Assembly (NCBI RefSeq): GCF_001667925.1
Contig: NZ_LZJR01000044.1
Location: forward strand, 1-64,000
Reading direction: 5' to 3'
DNA: 64,000 bases
Origin: Mycobacterium sp. E2479
GTDB taxonomy: Bacteria; Actinomycetota; Actinomycetes; Mycobacteriales; Mycobacteriaceae
Shown: positions 9,917 through 19,558 of the stretch, piece by piece
Position numbering within the stretch: position 1 is the stretch's first letter
Layout: each line of letters begins with the position of its first letter
Position numbers and translations under genes: made by a program
Notes under the pieces: model-generated
What the model was told of the DNA's origin: nothing
Seen by the model: the letters and a program-made list of their open reading frames with translations, nothing else
Database searches by the model: none

Positions 9917-11263
9917 GTGCCCGGACCCCCGCGGATTGTCGACGTCGTCGTGGTCGGTGCGGGCTTTGCCGGACTCGCCGCGGCGCGAGTGCTGTCTCAA
10001 CAAGGCCACGACGTGGTGGTGTTCGAGGGCCGTGACCGTGTCGGCGGCCGGTCGCTGACCGGCAGCGTCGCCGGATTGCCGGCCGATCTGGGCGGCACTT
10101 TCGTCGGGCCGACCCAGGACGCCGTCTTGGCGATGGCGGCCGAACTCGACGTCCCGACCACCCCGACGCACCACGACGGCAAGAACCTCATCCATTGGCG
10201 TGGGTGGACGCACGCGTATCACGGCACCATTCCAAAACTGTCGCTGACGGGGCTGCTGGACATCGGCCGATTGCGGTGGCAGTTCGACAGGATCGCCCGC
10301 AGCATCCCGCTGGCGGCGCCGTGGGATGCCCGCCGTGCCCGGGAACTCGACGGCTTATCGCTCGGCGGCTGGCTGCGCTCGGTGCGTGCGACCGCGTCCT
10401 CGCACGACCTGATGGCGATCGTGGCGCGCGTGACGTGGGGATGCGAACCCGACGATGTGTCGATGCTGCACGCCGCTCGTTACACGCACGCGGCCGGCGG
10501 CCTGGACCGGCTGCTCGACGTCCAGGACGGTGCCCAACAGGACCACTTCCCCGGTGGCACGCAACAGATCGCCGAAGCCGCGGCCGCCGAGCTGGGAGCA
10601 CGGGTGGTGCTCAACGCCCCGGTCCGCCGAATCGAGCGGCACGGCGCGGGCGTCACCGTAACAAGCGATCTCGGCGAGACCGATGCCGGGTTCGTCATCG
10701 TCGCCATCCCGCCCGCCCATCGCGCCTGGATCGAGTTCAGTCCTCCGTTGCCCGCCGAATACGAGCAACTCGCCCGGCACTGGCCGCAGGGCCGGCTTAG
10801 TAAGGCGTATGCGGCCTATTCCACGCCGTTCTGGCGGACCAACGGATTTTCCGGGCAGGCGCTGTCCGACGAGGGCCCCGTCTTCATCACTTTCGACGTC
10901 AGCCCGCACCCGGACGGACCCGGCATCCTGATGGGTTTTGTCGACGCCCGCGCCTTCGACTCGCTACCGAGCAATCAGCGTCGCCGCGACGCATTGCGCT
11001 GCTTTGCAACGCTTTTCGGCGATGATGCGCTCAAACCCCTGGACTATGTCGATCATCGTTGGGGGGTGGAGGAATTCGCCCCCGGCGGTCCCACCGCCGC
11101 GGTGCCCCCGGGGTCGTGGACGCGGTTCGGGCCGTGGCTGCGCGAACCGGTCGGGCCGATCCACTGGGCCGGCACCGAAACGGCCGACGAGTGGACCGGA
11201 TTCCTCGACGGGGCGATCCGCTCCGGGCACCGCGCCGCCGCCGAGATCACCGCCCTGCTATGA
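9917..11263 (+). CDS. aofH: Flavin-containing amine oxidase
   Basis: 448 residues from GTG 9917, the length I recall for Rv3170 AofH. The FAD dinucleotide motif VVVGAGFAG lies near residues 11-19, followed by GRDRVGGRS, the second FAD-contact region characteristic of monoamine oxidases. The C-terminal FAD segment is [19 protein letters not shown]. Monoamine-oxidase-type enzymes deaminate amines to aldehydes with release of peroxide and ammonia; the natural amine here is unknown. The gene stands alone after the Rv3169-like gene and its stop overlaps the convergent hydrolase by 6 bp. Confidence 0.93.
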   Translation: MPGPPRIVDVVVVGAGFAGLAAARVLSQQGHDVVVFEGRDRVGGRSLTGSVAGLPADLGGTFVGPTQDAVLAMAAELDVPTTPTHHDGKNLIHWRGWTHAYHGTIPKLSLTGLLDIGRLRWQFDRIARSIPLAAPWDARRARELDGLSLGGWLRSVRATASSHDLMAIVARVTWGCEPDDVSMLHAARYTHAAGGLDRLLDVQDGAQQDHFPGGTQQIAEAAAAELGARVVLNAPVRRIERHGAGVTVTSDLGETDAGFVIVAIPPAHRAWIEFSPPLPAEYEQLARHWPQGRLSKAYAAYSTPFWRTNGFSGQALSDEGPVFITFDVSPHPDGPGILMGFVDARAFDSLPSNQRRRDALRCFATLFGDDALKPLDYVDHRWGVEEFAPGGPTAAVPPGSWTRFGPWLREPVGPIHWAGTETADEWTGFLDGAIRSGHRAAAEITALL

Positions 11264-12223
11264 GCTGATTCGCCGGGTGGCCGCGTTCTGGATCGCCATT
11301 TCGGCGAGCCCGCGCAACTGCCGGCTCACGTCGCGCGGGTGTTCCAGCATCGAGCAGTGGCCGCCGGGTAGTTCAACCAATTCGATCAGGTTGGGTGTGG
11401 TGCGTGCGATCCTGCGGGACTGGCTGATCGGGGTCAGCCGGTCGCGTTCGCTGCCGATCACCAACGTCGGCACGGTCAGTCCGTCCAGATTGAGATACCG
11501 AGACCCCAGTGACGTCACCAGCGCCCTCGCACAGCCGGCCCGTCCCGCCGGTGCTGTGCTCTCGAATAGCTCGTAGACCACCCGGGCGATGCTCGGGTCG
11601 GCGTCTCGCCCGGTGGCCAGCATCGCCACCGCATATCGGCTCGGGATGCGGGCGGCACGTGGGAGCGGTAACCCACCGAACGCGGTGATCAGGGCCCGCC
11701 CGGCGAGGACTCGCGCCGGCGACAATCCATAAGGCGCCGACAGCAGTTGCACCTGCCGGATCAGATCACCGGTGGTGGTGTTGATCAGCGCGACGGCGTC
11801 GGCGCGCCGGGGAACCTTGTGACGGTAGCGCTCAGACCACGCGGCGATGGTGATGCCGCCCATCGAATGACCCGCTACCACGGCCCGCTCGTGCGGTGCC
11901 AGTGTTGCGTCCAGCACCGAATCCAGGTCGGAGGCAAGGTGTTTGAGGCTGTAGTCCGCGCGCCGCGGTACACCACTGCGCCCGTGGCCGCGATGATCGA
12001 AGGCGATCACCCGGTAATCGTTTGACAGGTCGGCAATCTGATACGCCCACGCCCGGATCGCGCAGGTGATGCCGTGAATCAACACGATCGGGTAACCCTC
12101 GGGCGGCCCGAACACCTCCGCGTGCAGCCGGGTGCCGTCGGCCGCCGTGACCGTCACGGTCTCACTGCGCGGCAGCTGGTCGGGGAACGGGTCAAATGGG
12201 CGAGCCGATCGTCGAGCATTCAT
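11258..12223 (-). CDS. hpx: Alpha/beta hydrolase, Hpx-type
   Basis: 321 residues from ATG 12223, chosen because a purine-rich ribosome site (ggaggggggag) lies just upstream. It has the oxyanion-loop HG in [10 protein letters not shown], the nucleophile elbow AGHSMGG (Ser), the acid in SERDRLTP and the His in PGGHCSM. It corresponds to Rv3171c, annotated as non-haem haloperoxidase. Such proteins are usually serine esterases in vivo, so halogenation should not be assumed. It converges on aofH. Confidence 0.9.
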   Translation of the reverse strand: MNARRSARPFDPFPDQLPRSETVTVTAADGTRLHAEVFGPPEGYPIVLIHGITCAIRAWAYQIADLSNDYRVIAFDHRGHGRSGVPRRADYSLKHLASDLDSVLDATLAPHERAVVAGHSMGGITIAAWSERYRHKVPRRADAVALINTTTGDLIRQVQLLSAPYGLSPARVLAGRALITAFGGLPLPRAARIPSRYAVAMLATGRDADPSIARVVYELFESTAPAGRAGCARALVTSLGSRYLNLDGLTVPTLVIGSERDRLTPISQSRRIARTTPNLIELVELPGGHCSMLEHPRDVSRQLRGLAEMAIQNAATRRISS

Positions 12224-12361
12224 CGCCGCTCCCCCCTCCAACGCGACCCCGTTGCCGCAGCTAAGGATGAGACGATCTTATGTCTGAGTCGGGTCCGGTT
12301 TTGGCGAATCCGGCAAACGATTCTTACCAAATGCTTAGAACCTGACCGGTCGTCACGCCGA

Positions 12362-13450
12362 TCAGGACGGTGCCTGCAGCTGTCTCAGCGTGGTGTGCGG
12401 GCTCTGGCCGTAAGTCTGCCGGTAGAGCACCGCGAATCGTCCGGTGTGCGCGAATCCCCACCGCTGGGCGATCTCGGTGACCGTCGAGGTAGCGCTCGTC
12501 GCCGCCACCAGCTCTTGATGGGCATGGCTGAGCCGCACCCGACGCATGTACTCGGTCGGCGTGGTACCGAGCTGGCGGCGGAACAGATACTGGACCGCCC
12601 GGGGCGTCAGATGCACCGCGGCGGCGACATCGTTGATGCCGATATCCTCCGCGGTGTGGTGGTGGATGAAAGACACCGCCTCCTTGAGGGTTTCAGGCAG
12701 CGCGAGATCGCTGGCCGGGTCTTGCTCGGTGAGGTTGGACGGGTAGCACTCGAGCAGCGCACCGGCCAGTAGGTTGGCCATCCCCGCGGCGATCAGCGGC
12801 TGGTGGGCGGTGTCGGCGCAGGCCAAGGTGCCGACCACATAATCGAGCGCTCGCTGCCACGCCCGCACGGCGGCACGGGAACGCGGCCGCCAATTCACGA
12901 ACTGCGTCTGCTGCCCCAACGACGACTGCCAATCCGCGGCGACCTTGTTCATCACGTCGGCCTCGAGAGTCACCACATCGAAACGTGCTCCGTTGCAGTG
13001 CAATACGCACGGCATGCCGTGAGCGACGAGAACCGGGAAGTCGGCGGTGGCCACCGGACCGCCCGCGACACTCAACGATCCCGCGCGCGGTTGAATCACC
13101 ACGATGGTGTCGGCCCCCGGAATCTCGAGCGTCACACGCCCCTGGACCATCACCTCGTCGACGGTCATCGAGCCGGCATCACTGCGCCGGTGCGCCACCG
13201 CGGCGTGGCCCGCCAGCCCGGAGACCCGCCAGCCCGGCTGATACGCGCCGGCGAAGAATCGCCGCGCCGCATGCGCGTCGGCGGTGCGAAACTGCTTGTA
13301 TTGCACTACAGCCGGGCGATATCCATGCTCGGAATCCGGCGTCAGACGGGCCGGGCAGTAGTCGGGCCGAGTCCCGTCGGTCGATTCGCCGGCGGAACCG
13401 ATGACCAGCGTGGCGTCCTTGCCGTCGATCCCGCTCGTCGTAGTCGTCAT
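12362..13450 (-). CDS. AraC family transcriptional regulator
   Basis: 362 residues. The N-terminal two-thirds (to about 250) has no family match I can name and probably senses a ligand. The C-terminal AraC DNA-binding domain, about residues 262-357, contains the two helix-turn-helix units, including VAAAVHLTPRAVQYLFRR and IAQRWGFAHTGRFAVLYR, and ends with the typical YGQSP. No obvious target gene adjoins; the neighbours are hpx (same strand, 138 bp downstream) and the GT4 gene upstream. Mycobacterial regulators of this layout often control lipid or alkane metabolism, but nothing here fixes the target. Confidence 0.92.
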   Translation of the reverse strand: MTTTTSGIDGKDATLVIGSAGESTDGTRPDYCPARLTPDSEHGYRPAVVQYKQFRTADAHAARRFFAGAYQPGWRVSGLAGHAAVAHRRSDAGSMTVDEVMVQGRVTLEIPGADTIVVIQPRAGSLSVAGGPVATADFPVLVAHGMPCVLHCNGARFDVVTLEADVMNKVAADWQSSLGQQTQFVNWRPRSRAAVRAWQRALDYVVGTLACADTAHQPLIAAGMANLLAGALLECYPSNLTEQDPASDLALPETLKEAVSFIHHHTAEDIGINDVAAAVHLTPRAVQYLFRRQLGTTPTEYMRRVRLSHAHQELVAATSATSTVTEIAQRWGFAHTGRFAVLYRQTYGQSPHTTLRQLQAPS

Positions 13451-13484
13451 GGCCGGCCTTCAGAACCGGCCACAAGCGCCCGCA

Positions 13485-14663
13485 TCAGCGCGCCGCCGTC
13501 GATCGCGAATCTATCGGGGCCCGGTCCGGCGGCCCGATGCTTTCGTAAATATTCAGCGCGTCGAGCGCTATCCGCTCCCACGCGAAGCGCGACGTGGCAC
13601 GGCTGCGGCCCGCCGCGCCCATGCTCTCGCATTGAAAGCTTTGGCCGAGCAGCCTTCTCAATGCCATCGCCAGGGCGACCGGGCTTTCCGGCGGGATGAT
13701 GAGACCGGTGATGTCGTCGAGCACGACGTCGGCGAGGACGCCCACGGTGGAAACGATGACTGCCACGCCGCTGGCCATGGCCTGCAACACGGCGGCGGCC
13801 CGTGGCGGCTGCCGGGGAGTGCACGCCACGACGTCGGCGGACCGGATCAACTGCGGCAGTTCGTCACCGCCCACCGTGCCGGCGAAGCGGACGCGCTCGG
13901 CCACGCCGAGCCCCGCGGCAAGGCGTTGCAAGCGAGCCCGCGCGTCACTGTTGTCAACGTTCGTGACGTCGGTCTCCGCGATTACCAACTCCGCGCCGCA
14001 CACCTTGGTCATGGCGCGGATGGCGATATCGATTCCGTTGCACCACAGCGGGTTCGGTGTCACACACAGGACCCGTTGCAGGCCGTTGCGCGAGACCGTG
14101 GGACCGGTCGGCGCGTAGCGCGACGCGTCGACGCCGCAGGTCAGGGCGGACACCCGGGTGCGGCGGCGCCGCAGCCGGGCCAGCGCGTCGAGGTCGTCGC
14201 TGCCCTCACCCGTCACCCAGGCCGCACTGCGTGCCAGGAGCGGCTCGACGCGCAGGCGTTCGCGGTTGTGCTCCCCGTCGACTTGTCCGCGCGACGTCGC
14301 CGCCAGACCCAGGAACGTCTGCACGACGGGGAGGCGCTGACGGCGAGCGGCCAACTGGGCCGCCAGCCCGCCCAGCCAGCCATAGGCGTGCACGACGTCG
14401 GGTTGCTCGCGTGACCAGGCGCGCTCGAGTTTGGTGGCCCATTCCCCCACATAGGGCAGGACGTCGGCGCAGGGGGCGGCCCGGCGCGGGCCGACGGGAA
14501 CCGACAGGCAGCGGTAATGGCCTTGTGCGGCCGCCTGCACCGAGCATCGAGCGGCTCGCCGGAGGCACACCGTCGCGTCGTGTCCCTGCGCCGCCAACGC
14601 GGCACACAGCTGCTCCGGGTCCTCCCCGACGACGTCATCGCCGCTGACAATTGCAATTTTCAA
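13485..14663 (-). CDS. GT4-type glycosyltransferase with degenerate EX7E motif
   Basis: 392 residues from TTG 14663 (LKIAIVSGDD), chosen over TTG 14669 because ggaggg sits 8 bases upstream. Two Rossmann-like halves are visible, with a glycine-containing N-terminal loop and the acceptor-side motif DVVHAYGWLGGLAAQL. In the donor-binding half, where retaining GT4 enzymes carry the EX7E pair, this protein reads TPRQPPRAAAVLQAMASG. Both glutamates are replaced, so catalysis may be altered or lost. A strong SigF-type promoter precedes it, suggesting stress-induced expression. The acceptor is unknown. Confidence 0.88.
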   Translation of the reverse strand: MKIAIVSGDDVVGEDPEQLCAALAAQGHDATVCLRRAARCSVQAAAQGHYRCLSVPVGPRRAAPCADVLPYVGEWATKLERAWSREQPDVVHAYGWLGGLAAQLAARRQRLPVVQTFLGLAATSRGQVDGEHNRERLRVEPLLARSAAWVTGEGSDDLDALARLRRRRTRVSALTCGVDASRYAPTGPTVSRNGLQRVLCVTPNPLWCNGIDIAIRAMTKVCGAELVIAETDVTNVDNSDARARLQRLAAGLGVAERVRFAGTVGGDELPQLIRSADVVACTPRQPPRAAAVLQAMASGVAVIVSTVGVLADVVLDDITGLIIPPESPVALAMALRRLLGQSFQCESMGAAGRSRATSRFAWERIALDALNIYESIGPPDRAPIDSRSTAAR

Positions 14664-14712
14664 CCGCAATTCCCTCCGCGCGCCATCGTGCCATCCAGCA
14701 ACACTAAGTCAC

Positions 14713-14737
14713 ATACCCTGCCGCATATCTACGAAAC
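14713..14737 (-). promoter_or_regulatory. SigF-type promoter of GT4 gene
   Basis: On the minus strand GTTT (14734-14737), 15 bases, GGGTAT (14713-14718), a full match to the mycobacterial SigF pattern. It lies 50 bp before the TTG start of the glycosyltransferase gene. Confidence 0.65.
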
Positions 14738-14870
14738 GGCCGGCGCGGCGACTTCGCATAGTGACCCGGGCTTCGCCTGCCGGACCGCACCCGACCAGCC
14801 AGAACGCGTCAGAGCGGCATCCTCCGCCGTGCGACTATGGCGGCGGGTCGACAAGGTGGAGACTTGAGAG

Positions 14871-15758
14871 GTGACGACTGATGAGCATGGCCGAGGCGTT
14901 GAGCTGGTGGTCCTGCTTGCGTCGGCGGGTGGTTTGGAGCCTCTGTCGACCATATTGCGAGGGTTACCTCGCGACTTCCCCGCCGCCGTCATCGTGCAAC
15001 AGCACTTGGGCGGCCACGACAGCCTGCTGACCACAATCCTGCACAGGCAAACGGGCCGCGCGATCGAATGGGCACGGGACGGAATGGTGCTGCGGCCCGG
15101 ACAGGTGGTCGTATGTCCGCCGGCGATACTGCTGCAACTGAACCCGGAGGGCCGCTGCCGCCTGCAAAATGCGCAGCGGCATCAGGCGCTGGTGTTCGAC
15201 GTGCTGCTGGCGTCGGTCGCCGGCTCGTACGGCCCGCGCAGCGTCGCCGTGGTGCTGTCGGGTTCCGGACATGACGGCGCGGCGGGCACCGTCGCGATGA
15301 AGCTGGCGGGCGCCGTCGTCATCGCTCAGAGCCCCGAGACGGCGCAGTACCCGTCGATGCCGATCGCTGCCGCGCGCGCCGGCGCCGACCTGGTATTGGA
15401 CGTCGCCGAAATCGCCGGCGTACTCAACGACATCGTCGCCGGAGCACCACTTCCGCCCCGTCGGGAATCGCCCGTCACGACCCCGGTGGACCAACCTGAC
15501 GCCGCCGTCACCACGTACGACGTGCTCGATCGGTTGCCCCCGGCGTTCGCGACCAACAGCGCGGCGGCCCGGGGCGAGCTCGCTCGGCTGCGCGCCGCCG
15601 AGCTCGAACGGCGCCGCAAGGAATTGACCGTGGGATTCGGCGCCACGCCGGAGACCGTGGCGATAGCGCGGCGCAGGGCCCAGGAGTCACGTTCCCGCGC
15701 CCAGCTGGCCCATCAGGCGGCCGAGGAGGCTTCCACCCAGTGGCCTGCCAAGGCATAG
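14871..15758 (+). CDS. CheB-type methylesterase, stand-alone
   Basis: 295 residues from GTG 14871 (gagagg just upstream). The CheB catalytic domain covers about residues 10-190 with Ser18 in LLASAGG, His45 in QQHLGG and Asp134 in GSGHDGAAG. The usual first Gly of GASAGG is Leu. No receiver domain precedes it, and the C-terminal 100 residues are a charged, probably coiled region (ELERRRKEL, RAQESRSRAQ). CheB demethylates or deamidates chemoreceptors, yet no receptor gene is visible here. It converges on the CheR-PAS gene with 20 bp between stops. Confidence 0.88.
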   Translation: MTTDEHGRGVELVVLLASAGGLEPLSTILRGLPRDFPAAVIVQQHLGGHDSLLTTILHRQTGRAIEWARDGMVLRPGQVVVCPPAILLQLNPEGRCRLQNAQRHQALVFDVLLASVAGSYGPRSVAVVLSGSGHDGAAGTVAMKLAGAVVIAQSPETAQYPSMPIAAARAGADLVLDVAEIAGVLNDIVAGAPLPPRRESPVTTPVDQPDAAVTTYDVLDRLPPAFATNSAAARGELARLRAAELERRRKELTVGFGATPETVAIARRRAQESRSRAQLAHQAAEEASTQWPAKA

Positions 15759-15778
15759 GGCCAGCACGCCGGGAGCGG

Positions 15779-17620
15779 CTAACCGACGACCTCCATCAAC
15801 AGCAGTGCCCCGCCGACCGTCCCCTCTGCCGAACGGAACGACGTGCAGATGATGCGCACCGTCGCCGGGCGCCCGCGCCGGTTGACGGCCTCCACCACGA
15901 CTTCGCCGGAGCTCTCCGGGTCGACGAACGCGTTGCCGATCAGGGGCCGCACGCTGTCGAGCGGCAGGCCGATGTCCAGATTTGTCAGCCCAATCCCAGT
16001 CGCCTCGTCCGCCCGCAGGCCCCAAAGTTCTTCACACCCGCGGTTCCACAGGATCACCTTCATCTCCCGGTCGACCACCACCATGCCCATGTTCACCGAG
16101 TCGATGAGCGAATCCTGGAAGTGCTTGGCTTCGTCGAGTTCCAGGCTGCGTTCGCGCAACATGTCGTTGATCGTGTGCAGTTCGTCGTTGGTGGACTGCA
16201 GCTCCTCGTTCATCGTCTCGAGCTCTTCGTTGGTGGACTGCAGTTCCTCGTTGGTGGTCTCGAGCTCCTCTACCGTGGATTGCAGTTCCTCGTTGGTGGT
16301 CTCGAGTTCTTCGTTGGTGGACTGCAACTCTTCGTAGGCCGCCTCCAGCTGGCGATTGGTTTGGACGACCTTGTCCAACAGCGCGCGGGTGGCGGTGACG
16401 TCGAAGAACACGATCGACACCCCGAGCAAGCCGTTCTCGGCGTCGACGAGCGGGTTGACGTGGATCTCGAACCACACCGTCTCGGCGCCCGGCCGCTGCC
16501 ATTTGACGTCCTGGATCCGCGCCGAGCGCCGCTCCACCTTGGCCTGTTCCAGGTAGGCGCGCAGTTCGACAGGGCGATATGACACCTCGAGGTCCCGCAA
16601 CAGCCGACCGATGTCGCGGGCCGAGAGCCCGAAGATGCTCTCCGCCTGTTGGTTGATCATCGCGACGGTGTCCTCGCCGGTGACCACGATCTGGGCCACC
16701 GGGCTGGCCCGGAAGGCCAAATCCCGCACCGTCGTCAACCCCGAAAGGTCCATGCTGCGTTCGTAAAACGCCGAGTTCGGATCGTAGCGATCCACACCAC
16801 CGTTGCCTCCGAGCGCCTTGCGGAAGATGCGGTGTTTCAGGTTCAGCGGAGCGAACCGGTCGCCGTGACTCAGCAGCATCTCGGCGTGTCCCAGGAACAG
16901 CGTGCCCTGCGGTGCCAGGGCAAAATGCAGCCGCCCCAACACGTTTCGTTGCGTCTCCGCGTTGAGATACATCAAAGTGTTGCGGCACACCAGCAGGTCG
17001 ACGCGCGAGATCGGTGCGTCCTTGACCAGATCGTTACGCCCGAAGATGACCGCTCGGCGCAAGTCCTTGTGAAACACGTAGCGGCCGTTGACCTGTTCGA
17101 AGTAGCGCCCCAACAGATCCGCGGGTACGGATTCGACCGCCTTGGCATCGTAGGAGGCGATGCGCGCCTCGCTGAGGGCGTCCTCGTCGACGTCGGTGGC
17201 GTAAATCTTGACCCGCTGCCGGAACCCGTCGGGTCCCAGCGCCTCGGCCAGCAGCATGGCCAGCGTGTAGGCCTCCTGACCCGAGGCGCAGCCGGCACTC
17301 CACACCCGAATCGGGTCGTCGGGACCGCGCTCGGCCAGCAGTCGCGGAATGACCTCGGTGCGAACGAACTCCCAGGCATCGGGGTCCCGGAAGAACGAGG
17401 TGACGTTGATCAGGATGGTGTTGAAGAGTGCGGTGAATTCGTCCGAGCTGGCCTGCAGAAAGTCGAGGTACTCGTCGTAGGCGCTGTAGCCCGCCTGGTC
17501 CATCCGGTGCCGGACGCGGCGCATCAGCGAGGTCCGCTTGTAGCCCGTGAAGTCGAAGCCGCGCGAATCCCGCATATACCGCAACAGGCCCTCGAAGGCC
17601 TCGTCTGTCGTGGAGTCCAT
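15779..17620 (-). CDS. CheR-type methyltransferase with PAS domains and coiled coil
   Basis: 613 residues from ATG 17620 (GTG 17647 is an alternative). CheR N-terminal helices contain RGFDFTGYKRTSLMRR and precede the SAM-binding domain (about 80-270) with VWSAGCASGQEAYTLAM and the DLLVCRNTLMYL strand. A PAS domain (about 305-420) follows, then a regular heptad coiled coil of about 70 residues built on NEELE/NEELQ repeats (coding bases about 16150-16345). A C-terminal PAS domain contains ILWNRGCEELWG. This layout is known from CheB/CheR sensory proteins of non-chemotactic systems. It lies downstream of the STAS-HATPase gene, after a gap of about 54 bp, probably in one operon. Confidence 0.92.
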   Translation of the reverse strand: MDSTTDEAFEGLLRYMRDSRGFDFTGYKRTSLMRRVRHRMDQAGYSAYDEYLDFLQASSDEFTALFNTILINVTSFFRDPDAWEFVRTEVIPRLLAERGPDDPIRVWSAGCASGQEAYTLAMLLAEALGPDGFRQRVKIYATDVDEDALSEARIASYDAKAVESVPADLLGRYFEQVNGRYVFHKDLRRAVIFGRNDLVKDAPISRVDLLVCRNTLMYLNAETQRNVLGRLHFALAPQGTLFLGHAEMLLSHGDRFAPLNLKHRIFRKALGGNGGVDRYDPNSAFYERSMDLSGLTTVRDLAFRASPVAQIVVTGEDTVAMINQQAESIFGLSARDIGRLLRDLEVSYRPVELRAYLEQAKVERRSARIQDVKWQRPGAETVWFEIHVNPLVDAENGLLGVSIVFFDVTATRALLDKVVQTNRQLEAAYEELQSTNEELETTNEELQSTVEELETTNEELQSTNEELETMNEELQSTNDELHTINDMLRERSLELDEAKHFQDSLIDSVNMGMVVVDREMKVILWNRGCEELWGLRADEATGIGLTNLDIGLPLDSVRPLIGNAFVDPESSGEVVVEAVNRRGRPATVRIICTSFRSAEGTVGGALLLMEVVG

Positions 17621-17674
17621 GCACGTCCCGTTCGATCGGGGGTTCACCGAAGGACTTGAACACTACTCGCGGCG

Positions 17675-18433
17675 TCAGAGTTTGTTTTCGCGCCCAATCG
17701 ATCCCCACACCGTTTTGCCAGACGTTGTGGGGGTGGCGCCCCACACGCGGCACAGCGCGGACACGATGGCCAGTCCCGAGACGATGTCGGCGCCGCGGTT
17801 GGCGTTCTCGTGCCGACCCGGCAAATGGAAGCTGCCGTCCTCGACCGCGACGGTGACGCTGTCTCGGTGACTTTCGACGATCAGCACCGGTGCGCTCTCC
17901 GTGTGGTCCAGGACGTTCTCGACGAAGACGGTCGCCACCGTCGCCGCGACCGGGATCGCCTCGGGGACGTCCCATTGCGTGAGCCAGTCGGCGATCACAG
18001 TGCGTGCGACATCGAGGCTGCTGATGTTGCGGGCAAGTTCGGTGCGCGCCCGCCGCCGAACCTGGAGGGAGTGGCCCCGTACGGCGTCCAGCGCAAGCTC
18101 AACGGAGGAATGCACCGGCACATACCGGTCGACCCCGACCGCGGTGATCTCCCGCTGCACTTTCCGCTCGGCGCACACCAACAAGATCGGCACGTCAGGC
18201 CAGACGCTGACATGCCAGCGGGCACTGGTGAACACCGTCCAGGCCGAGGCCGCGGGCGCCTGGAGGCGGTTGATATCGACGATCACCGCGCGCGGCTCGT
18301 CGATCGCCGCCTTGATGACGATGTCGCGGACGGTTCGATACGTCGAGCTGTCCAGCACGCCTTCCATCGTCAGGATCGGGAGGTCTTGGGAGGTGTCCAG
18401 CTCGATGCGGACAGCCTCTCGCTCACTACTCAT
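17675..18433 (-). CDS. STAS-HATPase fusion (anti-sigma network type)
   Basis: 252 residues. An N-terminal STAS-like domain (about 8-110) contains AVIVDINRLQAPAAS, where a phosphorylatable Ser would be expected. A linker leads to a C-terminal RsbW-type HATPase_c domain with N-box FVENVLDHTES, G1 VEDGSFHLP, and G2-like GLAIVSALCRVWG. The combination recalls partner-switching regulators of alternative sigma factors. The start overlaps the upstream CheB gene by 4 bp, tying it to that operon. I infer that it transmits the Che-type signal to a sigma factor or anti-sigma factor. Which partner is unknown. Confidence 0.88.
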   Translation of the reverse strand: MSSEREAVRIELDTSQDLPILTMEGVLDSSTYRTVRDIVIKAAIDEPRAVIVDINRLQAPAASAWTVFTSARWHVSVWPDVPILLVCAERKVQREITAVGVDRYVPVHSSVELALDAVRGHSLQVRRRARTELARNISSLDVARTVIADWLTQWDVPEAIPVAATVATVFVENVLDHTESAPVLIVESHRDSVTVAVEDGSFHLPGRHENANRGADIVSGLAIVSALCRVWGATPTTSGKTVWGSIGRENKL

Positions 18434-19443
18434 CCGGCTTCACCCTCCTGTCGAGCAGTGGTCGACAGCCGGTCGCTGAGCAGTGCCAGCGCGCGTTCGG
18501 CCTCATCCGCGATCGCCGTGTAGCGCCGCACGAGCAGCCCGGTTCCGGCTCTGTCCGCCATGTCCCGGGCGAGCCTCGCCTTTTCCTGCAGGCTGCGGAC
18601 CGCCACCCACATCGCCCCCTCGATCTCGCTGTCCCGCGCGCCGAGCAGGGCCTCGGCCGTCCACGCGTGGCCCACCTGGCAGCGGAAATTGCCCGCGCTG
18701 ACGGAAACCAGCGAGCCATTGCAGTCGGGGCAGATGTAGCCCGATGGGGCCCCCAATTTTTCGGTGTCGAAGTCGGTCGCGAACCGCGACATCATGGCGA
18801 TGCGGTTCTCGAGCTCCATCGCAGAGTCGCGCTCCATCTCGGAATCCTCTATCTCTCGGTGCGACAGCTCTTTGAGGACGGCGCCGATGTCGGCCGCCGG
18901 CGCCTGCCGGTCCACCACGCCGGCCTCAACGGCGTTGGTCGGCATCGCCGGGAACAACGCGTCCTCTGGTGATTGGCTGATGGTGGCGCCGCCGCGCGAG
19001 CGGATGGCGGCCATTCCCAGCACGCCGTCGTCGAGCACACCGGAAAGCAACACGCCGACCGCGCGGGGGCCAAACGTCAAGGCCACAGAGCGGAACAACG
19101 CGTTGATCGCCGGCCGGTGCCCGTTCTCGGTGGGCCCCTGTGACAGCAGCACCTGATGGTCGGCGACCAGCAGATGGCGGTCCGGAACACCGACATAGAT
19201 GTGGCCGGGCTCGAGCGCCGTGCCGTTCTCGGCGGCGGTCGCGGGCAGCGGGCCGCTGCGATCGACGATGCGGGCCAGGATGCTGGGCGCCCCGGCGGGC
19301 ACGTGCAGCACCATCAGATAGGCGAACGGCACGTCCGGTGACAGCCCCGCGGCGAAATTCGAAAGTGCCTCGACTCCGCCGGCCGACGCGCCGATTGCTA
19401 CCACACCTTGCAGGGCGCCGACTTCAGCCGTCTCGATCACCAC
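18430..19443 (-). CDS. CheB-type methylesterase with C-terminal zinc-ribbon-like region
   Basis: 337 residues from GTG 19443. The CheB domain is complete: Ser20 in GASAGG, His47 in VLHVPAG and Asp139 in SGVLDDG. After residue 190 a second module begins with a Cys pair (ICPDCNGS) and a later CQVGHAW, a CxxC...CxxH zinc-ribbon layout found in stand-alone CheB proteins, followed by helices. First gene of the CheB, STAS-HATPase, CheR-PAS transcript. It is divergent from catalase with SigF-like promoters in between. No CheA, CheW or receptor is present in the window. Confidence 0.9.
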   Translation of the reverse strand: MVIETAEVGALQGVVAIGASAGGVEALSNFAAGLSPDVPFAYLMVLHVPAGAPSILARIVDRSGPLPATAAENGTALEPGHIYVGVPDRHLLVADHQVLLSQGPTENGHRPAINALFRSVALTFGPRAVGVLLSGVLDDGVLGMAAIRSRGGATISQSPEDALFPAMPTNAVEAGVVDRQAPAADIGAVLKELSHREIEDSEMERDSAMELENRIAMMSRFATDFDTEKLGAPSGYICPDCNGSLVSVSAGNFRCQVGHAWTAEALLGARDSEIEGAMWVAVRSLQEKARLARDMADRAGTGLLVRRYTAIADEAERALALLSDRLSTTARQEGEAG

Positions 19444-19449
19444 TTTCGA

Positions 19450-19474
19450 CTACCCCTATCGATGGTAGGCAACC
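19450..19474 (-). promoter_or_regulatory. Weak SigF-type promoter of CheB operon
   Basis: Minus strand GGTT (19471-19474), 15 bases, GGGTAG (19450-19455). The -10 element matches well and the -35 only partly. Transcription would begin about at the GTG 19443, giving a leaderless message. Confidence 0.4.
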
Positions 19475-19507
19475 CTCCTCTCGGTGGATAGGGGCACAAT
19501 TCACGCC

Positions 19508-19532
19508 GTTTGCATGGGGTGGGTCGTGGTAC
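19508..19532 (+). promoter_or_regulatory. Possible SigF-type promoter of catalase gene
   Basis: GTTT at 19508-19511, 15 bases, then TGGTAC at 19527-19532 (4 of 6 to GGGTAT). The catalase ATG lies 26 bp further on, with ribosome site ggaaggag at 19544-19551. Confidence 0.35.
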
Positions 19533-19558
19533 CCCTCTCCGTTGGAAGGAGACGAGCC

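Noticed and set aside
16150..16345. Repeats resembling a CRISPR or satellite array
   Set aside because: The repetition is explained by in-frame heptads of a coiled coil; there are no unique spacers.
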